Positions 9,864-21,489 of a stretch of 27,500 bases of DNA are shown piece by piece; position 1 is the first letter of the stretch; every line of letters starts with the position of its first letter. A model generated the notes under the pieces. The model was not told the DNA's origin. It did no database searches and saw only the letters and a program-made list of their open reading frames with translations. The position numbers and the translations under genes are program-made. This DNA is from Chromera velia (lineage: Eukaryota; Sar; Chromeraceae). Location of the stretch: the NCBI GenBank assembly GCA_018398765.1, contig JAHBMJ010005894.1:5445-32944 (forward strand), in the 5' to 3' direction.

Positions 9864-9968
9864 AGGATGTCTAACCCCAGTTGGAGCGCTAAGCTCCCAA
9901 GCGGCACATACATGCATAGTTGTTGTTTGTTAAGTCGCCGGTGGAGTTGATCAGTTAATCTTTTTCTA

Positions 9969-9993
9969 GATTGATTGATTGATTGATTGATAT
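9969..9993 (-). repeat. (TCAA)n tail-like simple repeat
   Basis: Six units of GATT on the plus strand, that is (AATC/TCAA)n on the minus strand. It lies just 3' of the minus-strand LINE reading frame and its GC-rich structured segment. Many LINE families end in such short tandem tails, and the position fits that role. Confidence 0.7.
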
Positions 9994-10017
9994 GTTCCAC
10001 CCTAGGGCCTTCCCGCT

Positions 10018-10134
10018 ATGTCTATCTGTCGCCAGAGCTAGCAGGGCGGGGCGTTCCCCAGCCTAAGCTGAGGTATCAAACCCCGCCCTCGGGGCCCGCC
10101 AGAGTCTGTTACCCTGGAATTAAGAGATAGACAT
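10018..10134 (-). other. Nested inverted repeats, probable LINE 3'-UTR structure
   Basis: The outer arms ATGTCTATCT (10018-10027) and AGATAGACAT (10125-10134) are perfectly complementary. Inside them, GGGCGGGG (10044-10051) pairs perfectly with CCCCGCCC (10081-10088). The loop contains a further small stem (CAGC..GCTG). The segment lies between the end of the LINE frame (10169) and the TCAA tail. A stem-loop at the 3' end of a LINE RNA is the known recognition site of the reverse transcriptase in stringent-type LINEs. Assigning that role here is inference. Confidence 0.6.
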
Positions 10135-10168
10135 CAAAGAAACAGGCCGGATGTGAGCGTAGAAGCAA

Positions 10169-10810
10169 TCAAATGATATTACGGATGAAGAGTTCAGAGG
10201 TACTTGCACTGGGGAGTGAACAGTTACAATCATTTGAATTAATGGATTCTAGCTCAGCCAGGCAGTACAAGAATTCTCTTTCATCTAGCCACTTAGCATA
10301 TGAAGAAAGTCTATGCATGAAGTCTAGCATGAAGTTATTAACATACCAAATACAAGAATCATGTACACAGAGTTTGTAGTCGCTACATTCAACAGACAGA
10401 GCACTGCTTTTGCCTTGTGGGTTAAATGAGAGCAGAGGTAAGAAACTGAACAGAGAGCTGTCGGTTACTGTGAGAGCACATCGAGGGAGGGCAGAAAAGG
10501 AGTAGAGACCAGAGGCGGATTTGTTGCAAAGAAGAAACACAAACATGTGATGAGAGGAGGGAAAAGCTTGTTGAAGGGGGGTGAGCTTGGCAAGAGGAGG
10601 GAAATGTGAAGAAGCGATAGCCCCCGCCTGCCGCGTGCAAACCTCTTCCGAAACTGTATGTCTAGCTCTGCCCTTAAAGAAGAAAGAGCCGGTTCTTTGA
10701 ACTTTCCGTCGCTGCTGCCCGCTTGTGCCAGGGTATTGCGGCACTCCCACCCCCAACGAACAAACAAAATCTAGACCAGCTCAACGAAGCAGCCACAAGG
10801 AGGCTCTCAA
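10169..10810 (-). pseudogene. LINE-type retrotransposon ORF, C-terminal part (minus copy)
   Basis: One frame encodes 195 residues from 10756 to TGA at 10169. It is homologous to the plus-strand fragment at 26860-27490. Shared segments include TGS.FFK near the start, PPLAKLTPLQ..FPSS, MFVFLL, ALTVTDSS.FSFL, C.D.KLC and the C-terminal ASTSELFIRNII. Upstream, an in-frame TGA stands where the plus copy has Trp (LRWA), and the terminal TGA aligns with Ser in the plus copy, whose frame continues. The segment lies 3' of the reverse transcriptase core of a non-LTR element. The RT itself is absent, consistent with rearrangement. Confidence 0.5.
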
Positions 10811-10916
10811 AAACTCTGGATAAGTGTTTCCCTTCCAGGCACGCAGCATTACAGCGGAAACAGTATGCATGGTTTGCGAGAGCGAGCACCACCAGTTGGC
10901 GAGTCTTCTTTGCTTA

Positions 10917-11297
10917 ACAGTTAGCAGAACAACTCGAATGGCATCAATGCTGTCTCAACTATCTGTGTCTATCCACAGAAGTGGTGATACACAACGGACG
11001 GCCTAAAATTGAGGTTTTTTTGGGAACACGAGGGGAAACAAGAGTTAACACGGGAGGGTTGAAGCATCCCTTTTCCCCTTCTTGCCAGAGCCTTTTGCAA
11101 GTCACGTTCCCTCGGAGTCCATGTGTTCTTATTTTTAGGATCTCCCGGTTCCGGGTTCTCTCGGCTCTGCATCTGACTGACTCGCTTTTCAATGAATGAA
11201 ACGATCAATGCAACGTCGTTCAGCTGTAAGCAGAAAAGAAAGTGTGCTTAAACAAGAAGAGCACTGGATATAACGAAAACGAGCAGCAACGTACTAT
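10917..11297. other. No gene recognised
   Basis: Mixed composition with short overlapping frames on both strands (10959-11208). None has a motif, and the alternatives are equally good on either strand. Confidence 0.4.
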
Positions 11298-11654
11298 TTG
11301 ATTTATACCGCTTGCGATGCGCACACTGTCCGCGCTGCCTCCGCAGTGTTCGCTTTCGGACTTTTGATGATTCTAAAAGACCAAAAGAGGGTTGAGGGGG
11401 CCTTTTCTGGCTGCCTAGGTAGTCGGAACTGCTCGATAGTCACAATTCACAAGCCTGTGTATCTACCTGTATGGCACTTCGACCATTTTACCGTGCACGT
11501 GACTGTCCCTAATTTGACCGTGTATGCGTGTCCGATGCTGAACGTTGCTATTAATGTCTTGATAGGCTTGGGTATCACTTTCTCTGCTCAGAAGCGAAAC
11601 AAAGGTTTGCATATTGTTCCTTCAAAAAGAGCCAGACTTACAATTGTAAAGTAA
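11298..11654 (+). CDS. Unknown ORF fragment, 118 residues
   Basis: The frame opens at TTG (no early ATG; first Met at the MILKDQ segment) and ends at TAA 11652-11654. The C-terminal half (MLNVAINVLIGLGITF) has the hydrophobic shape of the second motif of retroviral-type aspartic proteases. I see no matching catalytic DSGA, so this is only a hint. It may be an exon or a remnant of another retroelement. Confidence 0.25.
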   Translation: MIYTACDAHTVRAASAVFAFGLLMILKDQKRVEGAFSGCLGSRNCSIVTIHKPVYLPVWHFDHFTVHVTVPNLTVYACPMLNVAINVLIGLGITFSAQKRNKGLHIVPSKRARLTIVK

Positions 11655-12059
11655 GATTCCCTTGCAATGCGATGAGGTGCAAATAAAGAGATGTCATGCA
11701 ACAATTAAACAAAGCACGATGATAACAGTCTAAGGCTGTTCCGTCTGCTTCGTGCGCAAGAGCCCACACAAAAACATGGAATTGTCCCACTGCATGCAGT
11801 CACTCTTTTGTATGTCCGATGCTAGTTTTCTTCAGTGACACATTCATACACATTCACTCCCCAAAATGAAAGATGGCTTTCACCCTAGCTTTCACTGCGG
11901 GGGAAGAGGGGGCTAGGGGGGGGGTTGCACAGGCTGTGCAGGTGACGCCATAACGCTGAGTCTCTGCATGGGTGCTTTTATTTGTGTTTTCTTCTGCTTA
12001 ACGAAACAAGTGTCTCATTTTTCTTTTCTTGTTCAGTTAATTTTTTTTTCTGTATGAGA
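11655..12059. other. No gene recognised; flank of the LTR element
   Basis: No convincing frame. It contains a G-rich run at about 11900-11925 and a T-rich tract just before the insertion site. Confidence 0.5.
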
Positions 12060-12064
12060 GTTTC
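12060..12064. repeat. 5-bp target-site duplication (left), GTTTC
   Basis: GTTTC immediately precedes the left LTR and recurs directly after the right LTR at 17964-17968. Five bp is the usual duplication for Ty3/gypsy integrases. Confidence 0.85.
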
Positions 12065-12408
12065 CGTAACATAGTGAGGCGAGCCATGGGACCGGCCAAT
12101 CCCGGGGTGAGCCGAACTAACGCGCACCGCCGCCGCACGGGACGCCCACAGCTCAGAGACCAACACATGCACGCAGGCTCATGGAGGCGCCGCCATGCCA
12201 GTCTGTATTAGAAGAGAATTAAATAAAATAGAAATAAAGTGGAATTAATTCAGTTAGCTGCATATAGCCTGGATTGAGTAAACAACAGTTGCTTGCAAAG
12301 CTTCTAGAAGCAGTTTGGAAGTGAACCTTGAACTGACAGACTTTTCGTAGTAGAGATCTAACTGAACTAAGTGCGATCACTTAGGAGAAGAGGAGCTACC
12401 TCCTTACG
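12065..12408 (+). repeat. Left LTR (344 bp)
   Basis: Direct repeat of 17620-17963. The copy begins CGTAAC and ends CTTACG, giving a 5-bp inverted end CGTAA/TTACG instead of the usual TG..CA. AATAAA words at 12222 and 12233 could serve as the polyadenylation signal. Differences from the right LTR are confined to five CpG sites, including the last base. Confidence 0.95.
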
Positions 12409-12426
12409 TGGTAGCACAGAGCCTGG
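12409..12426 (+). other. Primer-binding site, tRNA-iMet-like
   Basis: TGGTAGCACAGAGCCTGG starts immediately after the left LTR. TGG is complementary to a tRNA CCA end. TGGTAGCA..GAG..TGGTT resembles the complement of initiator Met tRNA 3' ends, with an apparent two-base insertion. The exact tRNA cannot be confirmed without the host tRNA set. Confidence 0.65.
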
Positions 12427-12524
12427 TTGATCTCTCCAGGACCTCTGTTGCTCAGTCCAATACTGTAACAGTCATCTTCTTTCTTGGCAAGTAAATTCTT
12501 TTCTTCTCCCAAGACTCTCTCTCG

Positions 12525-13700
12525 ATGGAGCAGGTTCTGCAGCAATTGCTGGAGGGGCAGCAATTCATGCAGCAGCAGATGATCCAGGTACAGCAGACGC
12601 AACAACTTCAGCAATAACAGATGGACGCTCTGGGAGCACAGCAGCAACAAACAGCCACCGACGGGGGCCCAATCTATCAACAGCAGCAGCAAACACCAGA
12701 ACAACAGCAGCAGCAGCGGATAAATCAACAGCTGACTTCTCCACCTCCCCAGCGGTCGAACTTCAAGGCGAAAGAGCTGCCGGTGTTTCATGGGGACCGG
12801 AAGTTGCTCGAAGGTTGGGTCGCGGATATGAGGGAATACATACAGCTCTCCGATATTCAGGTGTCGAAGCAGTTGGGGTCGGTGCGTCAATACTTCTCCC
12901 GATTCCTCAAGCAATGGTATAATAAGACGCAGAGGTCCGCCTCTCCTTTTGTCAACGTAGAAGATCTCTTCACCCGTCTGTCCGAGCGTTTCCCCGATCC
13001 AAACAAATAGACAGACTTGAGAGGGGAAGTCCGGAACGTCCGTTGTCAAGGCAATGAGGGGGTTCACAAATACTCTGTCCGATTCAACGATATTGCAGAA
13101 GGAATCGTTGATGTGAGTGAGATTGATTTGATGTACAACTACATTCGGGGCCTTCCGGATGAGGTGAGGAAGGAAGTGAGGAGGAGGAAGCCTGACAGTC
13201 TCGATGCTGCGATGAAGGATGCAGAGGAGGCCGAGCAGCTGTTGAGTGGGGGAAGAAAGAAAGACTACGGGGGCCAGGGCAGAGACGGGCGAAGTGATTC
13301 GCACCCGCCTTTGCGACCTCAGTCCCAATCGAACGATGGGCCCGTCCCGATGGATCTCAACCGAATCTCCCAAATTTATTCCCTCTCCCAAGATGAGATC
13401 AAGAGGCATATTCAGGAGAATAGGTGCTTCAATTGTCACACGGTGGGACACTCTGCACGCCAGTGTAGGAATCGCAAGCAGCAACAGCAACAACAGGGTC
13501 CTAGGGGTCACGGGAGTCAGAGAAATTTCTACGGAGGTCAAAGACGCATGCACAACCTACAGAGTGGGGTGCAGCAGCACTACGGTGGTTTGGTGCAAGG
13601 GCAGTGGGGGAATCCAGTCATCCCGCAGGGGCTTACGCCTCCCCCTGGACTGTGCCCACCACCGCAGTTCTAGGGGAACCCTCCCCAGTGGTCACAGCGC
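12525..13700 (+). pseudogene. gag: Gag region of the gypsy element
   Basis: The reading frame starts at ATG 12525 (MEQVLQQLLEGQQFMQQ) with a strongly Gln-rich N-terminus. It then enters a retrotransposon Gag domain (about 12760-13260: ELPVFHGDRKLLEGWVADM and the later IRGLPDEVRKEVRR) and a CCHC zinc knuckle, CFNCHTVGHSARQC, at about 13429-13470. Gag binds element RNA and forms the particle. The frame is continuous with the protease and reverse transcriptase, so it is a Gag-Pol fusion with no programmed shift. In-frame stops are TAA 12615, TAG 13008, TAG 13671 and TAG 13701; three of the four sit in Gln-rich context. Confidence 0.9.
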
Positions 13701-13727
13701 TAGCAGCAGAATGCATCCCCGAGAGGG

Positions 13728-14315
13728 ATGTACTCCACGACTGGGGATAGGACAGGCAGGAGGGGGAAATTGATCACCTTCCACGGCACAGTGAATGGCA
13801 TCCTGATCCGTGCCCTTTGGGATCCAGGGGCGGACTCCATTTATGTGAGCAAGAGAGTTGTTGAGGCCGGGGAGTTCCGTTTGTCCGCCTTGGAGCCCTC
13901 CACGTGCAAAGGGGGCATCCGTCTCGATGGTGCGCAGGCTTCCTCGACTACTGTCCAATGGGAGACGCCTGATATCGATCTGAAAATTCAGGACTTCGCA
14001 GCCCCTCTGACCATGACTGTACTCGATTTAGATGAGGATTATGATATGGTCCTGGGGATGCCCTTCTGTGAGACCTTCAAACCCCTTCCCGATTTCGAAG
14101 CGAAGTCTCTCTTCATCGCTGCAGATCGTTCTCCCTCCGGGTCGCAGTTCACACTGTATGACTCGGAAATCTACCATATTCCGGGGGCCGAGCCTGAGCC
14201 CCTGACCCACAGAGAGATCCGTAGGCTTTCCAAGAAGGAATCTACCACCTTCCGGTGCTACCGTCTTGAGGTCCGCCCTCTTCCCTCCGTTTCCTCCCCC
14301 CTGGAGGTCAACTGA
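13728..14315 (+). pseudogene. pol: Aspartic protease region of gypsy Pol
   Basis: The frame is continuous with Gag. The active-site segment reads ALWDPGADSIYVSK: the catalytic Asp is present but Pro replaces the Ser/Thr of the usual D(S/T)GA. The second hydrophobic motif is MVLGMPFC, matching the (I/V)(I/L)G(M/L) strand. The protease would cleave the Gag-Pol precursor. The segment ends at an in-frame TGA (14313-14315), explainable as a CpG transition from CGA, after which the same frame continues into reverse transcriptase. Confidence 0.8.
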
Positions 14316-14411
14316 ATCCAAGGAGCCACGACACAGAAGCCCCCGCCTCTCTCGTCTTTCTCGCCCGATCACCCGGTCAATTCGGATAATTATACAGATT
14401 TCCGCAGGGAA

Positions 14412-15262
14412 GTGCAGAGGGAGGGAATGAGGCCGGGGATGAGAAAGGTTCTGGAAAAGCATTTCAGCATCTTCCCAAATGAGATTCCCACCCTCCCACC
14501 CAAGAGGGAAGTCGAGTGTCACATCAAACTCGAGCCAGGTCACCGCCCCCCTGCTCGAGCTCCGTATAGGCTCACCTACGGGCAGCTCGATAAGCTCCGA
14601 AGACAGTTGGAGTCGTACTTGGCCAAGGGTCAGATCCGCCCTTCCAATTCCCCGTTTGCTGCCCCTGTCCTTTTTGTCACGAAGGCTGACAGCACTCAGC
14701 GTATGTGTATTGATTACACGCAGCTGAACAAGACCTGTGTGAGGGATAGATATCCCTTGCCACATCCGGATGACTTGATTTCCCGCCTGCACGGGGCCAA
14801 GTACTTCTCGTCTCTCGACTTAAGACAGTACTTCCATCAGATCCGGGTGGCCGAGGGCGACGAGGAGAAGACTGCTTTCGTAACAAGGTACGGCACGTTT
14901 GAGTGGCTGGTCATGCCGTTTGGTTACTGCAATGCGCCTGGTATCAGCATGCGTATGATCAATAAGACATTGCGCCCCTTGTTAGACAGGTGTGTAATTG
15001 TTTTTATTGATGATCTCTTGATTTTCAGCCGCACTCCTGAGGAACACGAGAGAGACGTGGAGGCCGTCCTCCAGCTCCTCGCCGACGAGTTTCTCTATGT
15101 CAAACTGTCGAAGTGTGATTGGTTCCGGATGGAAGCCAAGTTCCTGGGGCTGGTCATCAGTGAGGGTGGATTCAGGCCTGCGCCTGAGAAGGTGCAGGGA
15201 CTCCAGGACTTCCCCAAGCCGACCGACCGCACTTCACTGCGTCAGTTTTTGGGGTTAGGAAT
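14412..15262 (+). pseudogene. pol: Reverse transcriptase region of gypsy Pol
   Basis: Same frame as Gag and protease. Motifs in order: IRPSNSPFAAPVLFVTKAD, RMCIDYTQLNK, YFSSLDLRQYFHQIRV (catalytic Asp), KTAFVTRYGTFEWLVMPFG, CNAP and VIVFIDDLLIFS (FIDD in place of YxDD, both Asp kept). The enzyme copies element RNA into DNA. After SLRQFLGLG a one-base loss near 15260-15263 breaks the frame; the next frame resumes exactly with [12 protein letters not shown], the expected connection to RNase H. Confidence 0.95.
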
Positions 15263-16015
15263 TGGTTTCGGAAGTTTGTTAGGGGGTACAGCCAGGTTGC
15301 TTCTCCCCTTCTCTCTCTTCTCCGCACCTCAATCCCCTTTGTGTGGGAGCCTGTGCATGATCAGGCATTCGTTGCTCTAAAGAAAGCTGTCCTTGAGCTT
15401 GCCACCCTTGCACTGCCTGACCCCAGTCAGCCTGTCTACATTGCACACGACGCCTCACAGTCGCATCAAGCCATCGGGGCAGTTGCCATTCAGCGCTGTC
15501 AGAAGACAGGAGCATACCGTCCGCTTGCCTTCGGCTCCCGCTGCCTGACCCCCACCGAGGCACGCTACCCAGTGAGGGAGTTAGAGCTGTTGGCGGTTGT
15601 CCATTTTACGAAAGTTTGGCGTCATTTCCTGACGCCCGGGTCGGAGTTTTGGACAGATCACAAGAGTTTAGAGAATTTGGGGAAGTCGTTTGAGCACTGC
15701 AGTCTGCGTGTGAGACGGTGGATTGAGTTTCTGGAGGAAGTGGCGGTTCCAATCAAATATATTCCGGGGAGGGCGAACATCGTTGCCGACGCACTTTCCC
15801 GCAATCCGCCCCCTTTAGTCCAGTCCTCCCCTTCTGCCCCTTTACCATCTATCAAAGTGAGGCAACCCACCCCGCCAACGGTCAGTCAGGCCGACGGTCC
15901 TGATAACGATGAGGCCCCAGGGCTTGAACCTGAGTATAAGGATGAGGGGGCAGTTGTTTGCGAGACCCGTTCTTTGGGGGGGGGGCACGGGGGCACTGAG
16001 CAGCGTCAGTGCTAG
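15258..16015 (+). pseudogene. pol: RNase H region of gypsy Pol
   Basis: It resumes in the shifted frame with [10 protein letters not shown]. Acidic catalytic positions are visible in [31 protein letters not shown] and ADALSRNP, the standard Ty3/gypsy RNase H layout. A Pro/Ser-rich linker follows. TAG at 16013-16015 interrupts just before [12 protein letters not shown], and the frame then continues toward the integrase. Confidence 0.93.
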
Positions 16016-17508
<1,493 letters not shown>

Positions 17509-17605
17509 TCAAAGTGAATAGACAGGAATTATATGGTCAATTTTGGTTGGCAGTTAACCGCAGAAAAGCTGAGAAGAAGGACAGAGCGCATGGGACACAC
17601 GCTCC

Positions 17606-17617
17606 AAGGGGGAGGGG
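17606..17617 (+). other. Polypurine tract
   Basis: AAGGGGGAGGGG, two bases before the right LTR; this is the plus-strand priming site for the element. Confidence 0.85.
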
Positions 17618-17619
17618 CA

Positions 17620-17963
17620 CGTAACATAGTGAGGCGAGCCACGGGACCGGCCAATCCCGGGGTGAGCCGAACTAACGCGCACCGCCGCCGCATGGGACGC
17701 CCGCAGCTCAGAGACCAACACATGCACGCAGGCTCATGGAGGCGCCGCCATGCCAGTCTGTATTAGAAGAGAATTAAATAAAATAGAAATAAAGTGGAAT
17801 TAATTCAGTTAGCTGCGTATAGCCTGGATTGAGTAAACAACAGTTGCTTGCAAAGCTTCTAGAAGCAGTTTGGAAGTGAACCTTGAACTGACAGACTTTT
17901 CGTAGTAGAGATCTAACTGAACTAAGTGCGATCACTTAGGAGAAGAGGAGCTACCTCCTTACA
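17620..17963 (+). repeat. Right LTR (344 bp)
   Basis: Same length as the left LTR and 339/344 identical. It begins CGTAAC and ends CTTACA, and is followed by the GTTTC target duplication (17964-17968). No indels separate the two LTRs. Confidence 0.95.
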
Positions 17964-17968
17964 GTTTC

Positions 17969-18270
17969 TGCCTCCGATCATTCTTCATTTTTGACAGTCA
18001 AAATGTGTGGATTATTTCAGTTGACTATTTTTTTTTCGACTACAAACATAAACTAACAGAGAAGACATTTTTTGTTTCCTTTCTTTTCCTCTTCTTCTGC
18101 ATTGTATGAGATCTTCTCCTCTGTCCTGTTCGATTTTGTTTTCAAATGTTTAGGACCGGTTTTATAGAGAAGGGAAACAGGAAAGTAGAAAGCGAAAGTT
18201 TTTAATTTTGCCTCAAATCAAGACAACACTCCTTTTGTCTGTGGCTTTCCCTAGAGCAAGAAGAGAGGAT
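17969..18270. other. No gene recognised between the two transposons
   Basis: T-rich and A-rich tracts, with no convincing frame or repeat. Confidence 0.5.
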
Positions 18271-18327
18271 GCACTACGGGCGCGACATTTGCCATGCCGG
18301 GGCCCATGGGCCATGCCCGAGGCATGG
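18271..18327 (+). repeat. Left terminal inverted repeat of the CACTA element
   Basis: Begins (G)CACTACGGG. It is rich in palindromic CATG-centred words such as GGGCCCATGGGCC. It matches the right end in inverted orientation at 55 of 57 positions. Confidence 0.92.
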
Positions 18328-18729
18328 GCGCCATGCCTGAGATTTTTCTGGCATGGCAAATACCTACCCTCCTGTTTCTAGCATGGAGACAAACCACATC
18401 CAAGTGAACAATATGACCACATAACCTTAATTATTAGTTAACCTCAGTATTGCTCGTGCCAGTACTTTTTTGAAGAAGAAACGGTGTCTGGGGAGGCCTG
18501 ATCGAGATCTCGGTAGTTTGTTCATTTTCTCAACTGTTACTTGGAGACGGAGTAAAAAGTTGACTCCCTTAATACCTTTTGTGAGGCTGGAAGCCTATCT
18601 TGTTCATTCTCGAACTATCAGAGGCTTCTCTGCTGTTAAGTGAAAGGCTATTGTTGGGTCGTTTTCGCTTCTGGAGGGTCCAGACCCATGGTTGGTCTTT
18701 GTTTGATTCTGTTGATTACTCTCTCCATC

Positions 18730-19396
18730 ATGCCGGACCACCGTTGCCCCTTCTACCCAAAAGTTTTCCCAGGGCCGAGCAGGTTGAATGCTCATCTCTC
18801 TGTTTATCCAGCTGCGAGAGAAGCACACGCAACAGCGGAAGTTAGCGGGCAACCCGTTCAAACCATCTTCGGCGATGAGACTGGTGAATGGAATGGGGTG
18901 TACATCGACCAGTGTCCACCCTTGAAAGGGGATGCGCTGATCAATTCTGTTCGGGCAGACATTCTTCAGAAAATAAAATGGGTGGGAGGGAATTCATACA
19001 GCCAGATTGCAGACATCGTGGCAGATATAAATTGACTGGACAGATTGTTGGAGGAAGAGGGCCGTTCAGGTGAGCGTCTTTTTCCAGAGACCCTTGGAGA
19101 GGATACAGACGGGCACGCCGTCAAGCGCTTTGCCCTGTCAGAGGGCGTTTTCACCGAAGAGTTTGTGTTTAGAAGGATAAAAAAACTACCCAACGGTATC
19201 TGGGTGGTTGACATGGAACAATTCCTCTGCGACTTGCTTTGTATTCCTCAGGTGATACAGATGTGGGACTTCGGTTCCAAATCCCCAACAGCAGGCAGCC
19301 GGGCCCCTCCCAGCCCTACAGATGATGAAAAAATGAAGAGCATCTTCGATGGCGGTAAATTCTCTGTCTCTGTGTCTCGCTCTCTCTCCGTCTCTC

Positions 19397-19427
<31 letters not shown>

Positions 19428-21470
19428 TTCTCTCACACACACACACACACATACATATACCCTCTCTCCTTTTTCCCAGGCAGTGTCGTTGTCCTCTGTG
19501 TATTTGTATGTCACGTGTCCTTAAATTGTTTCTTTTCTTCCCTTGTTTCTGCAGATGCCTACAGAAAGCACCCTCTTCTCTGTCAGGGGGAACAAAGAGA
19601 GTGGTCAAGAGATCAACTTATGAGAAAATATCAGGAAGAGCTGGATAGAGGAGAGCGGTCTCAAGTCGAGACTGACGTAGGAAATGAATCCAATTCGGAC
19701 GATGGCAGCGAGTCGGAAGGAGGGGGGAGCGACGGAGAGTTCGAAGACGGACTAGAGGGGGGGGATGCGGGGGACGGGGCAAGTGACTGCGCATCCGATG
19801 ATGATGCTAATTTCTTTGCCACTCATGCGAGACTGCACGGTGCTCGTAAAGATTAGAGGGTCAGTGCTGTACCACGTGATTTCTTGAAAGAGCTTTGGGT
19901 GTGGTTTAGCACCTCAAACGATGATGCGACTCTGTCCAACCCTCTTCAAAAGGGAGCGACAAAGTGTTTGCAGTGGGAGCTGATGCTTTTGAACCTTTAT
20001 GGAAGAGCTCGTTGGTCTTTCATAGCCCTGTATTGTTCTGTGGCGCTGCCGCAGCTGAAAGAGCTCCCTGGGGGGTTGCAGGCAGGAATCGATGCATTGC
20101 TTGCTGACCTGATAGGTTTTTTCTAAAAGCTTGCCGACGGTATTCCAATGGCTACAAGATGGGGAGACAGGTTAGTCAGGGGGTCACTTCTTGTGGCTTT
20201 TTTCGACATGCCTGCTGCATCTTTGACTATGCATCACAAAGACATCTCCTCCGCCATTCGGTGTTGTCTGTCATGTGGTTTTACTCGTTATTTGCTGGAC
20301 AAACCCATCAAATGCAACCAGTGCGACGACGTGTCGCCGGAAGAGTACGAATGGACAGTTGATAAATTGTAGAGTTTGCCGACTGAGACAAAGAAGAATG
20401 CATTCAAGAAACAGAAAGGAATCAAAGGAAAGACTCCCCTGAGTCGACTGTACGAATTCTCAGGTATGCATTTTCTTTTCATTTTTTTGATTGACCTTAT
20501 GTATACCACCCTCGAAGGAGTGCTTTCCTTTCATATTTTTTCTTTGTTCAGGTGGGGGATTGAAGGAAAACTTCTGTGTGTCAAGAAGCCGGGGTCAACA
20601 GCGAGAAGGGAAGGTTTGGATGTCAACGCATGGCTGTCAAAAGTATACTGGTCTCGTGCAGAGGGCCCAAACGCTTTGGGGGAAGTCCTCGAATAAGCAG
20701 TTGATGGAAAAGCAAAATCCTTCTCAACCACCGCTGCAAAAATGTTGCATTTCTTCCCTATTTTCCTTACCCTGCTCTATGAGGCCATCGCTGCATCACC
20801 CGCACAAGCTTTACATACAAATGCCCAGCAGCACCTTGCCTGTTTTATTGCCCACTGCCAGATCCTCTCGTTCATGTTCGCCAGCACTGTGCGTCGCTCA
20901 TGGCTCGACTGGTTAGGCAAACTCATCAATTCATTTCTAGGGCTCTTTTAGGCTCTCTACAAGATGGGAAAGAGACCCAAGTTCCATGCATACACTCACT
21001 TTCCTTCTCTCATTTTGAGGTTTGGCCCGCTTTGCCACCTGTGGGCAACGGCCGCAGAAGAAATGCATCAGCTGCCAAAATTCTTCATCAGTCGGGGGGG
21101 GTCAAACAGGAGGAATATCAACAAACAGAGCGTGATGGGTTTCATTTTTACTTTCTTTCTGTCCTTTCTTTATCCCGCGAAGCCCCGAACACGTTATGTT
21201 GGAGATGAGGTGAGAGAAGGCCTCATTGTGGGTGAGAACTCCAAGATGTACAGAATTCTGCAGGTTACGTCAGACTATGTGTATCTCTTTCGACTGAGCA
21301 TCACAGAGCCATTTCTTCTGTTACCAGTTTTGGTAGCACACGACAGGCGGCAGAACATTTCATGTCAAAAGCGGGAGAAGGTTGCAAAGTTTGATTTTCA
21401 TTCGTTTTTTCCTTCTGAAATGCATGCCGGAGGCTGGTGGGTCTTTCCAGGACTGAAAGAAATCGTGTAA
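18730..21470 (+). pseudogene. CACTA/Tnp2-like transposase, two exons, six in-frame stops
   Basis: Exons 18730-19354 and 19555-21470 join in phase across a 200-nt GTAAAT-CTGCAG intron, giving 846 codons plus a final TAA. The N-terminus is a C2H2-like finger (HRCPFYPKVF, LNAHLSVYP) in which the second Cys and second His are both Tyr. An acidic linker follows. The catalytic core shows FFDMPAAS (20205, catalytic Asp with PA), a C..C pair (RCCLSCG, then KCNQC), LIDLMYTTLEGV (20490, usual DxMH with His changed to Tyr) and RPKFHAYTHFP, then FGPLCHLW and AAEEMHQL (Glu at about 21057-21062). This matches the order in Tnp2-type transposases. In-frame stops are TGA 19033, TAG 19854, TAA 20124, TAG 20370, TAA 20694 and TAG 20949. 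There is no frameshift. Confidence 0.85.
19355..19554 (+). other. Transposase intron containing (CT)n(CA)n
   Basis: It runs from GTAAAT to TTTCTGCAG. Removing it turns GGC G|AT GCC into an uninterrupted FDGDAYRKHP. It contains a long (TCTC)n tract followed by (CA)n at about 19366-19452. Confidence 0.85.
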
Positions 21471-21489
21471 AATTCAATTACCAATTCAT

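Noticed and set aside
10018-10134. tRNA or tRNA-derived SINE
   Set aside because: GGTATCAAACC is reminiscent of a B box, but no matching A box, anticodon arm or acceptor geometry could be built.
12396-13553. 385-codon minus-strand ORF
   Set aside because: It lies antisense to Gag. It is Leu-rich because it reads the complement of CAG/CAA glutamine tracts. The plus strand has Gag motifs including the zinc knuckle.
14028-14792. 254-codon minus-strand ORF
   Set aside because: It lies antisense to protease and reverse transcriptase, whose motifs are clear on the plus strand.
18600-18729. Transposase start at the earlier in-frame ATG (18688) or GTG (18640)
   Set aside because: The extra residues are hydrophobic and precede the zinc finger awkwardly; the ATG at 18730 lies directly before the finger.
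19186-19608. Minus-strand Arg/Glu-rich ORF
   Set aside because: It is produced by the CT/CA microsatellite within the transposase intron.
20464-20551. 88-nt GT-AG intron in the transposase
   Set aside because: Removing it would shift the frame and delete the DLMYTTLEGV motif. The unspliced frame continues correctly into downstream motifs.
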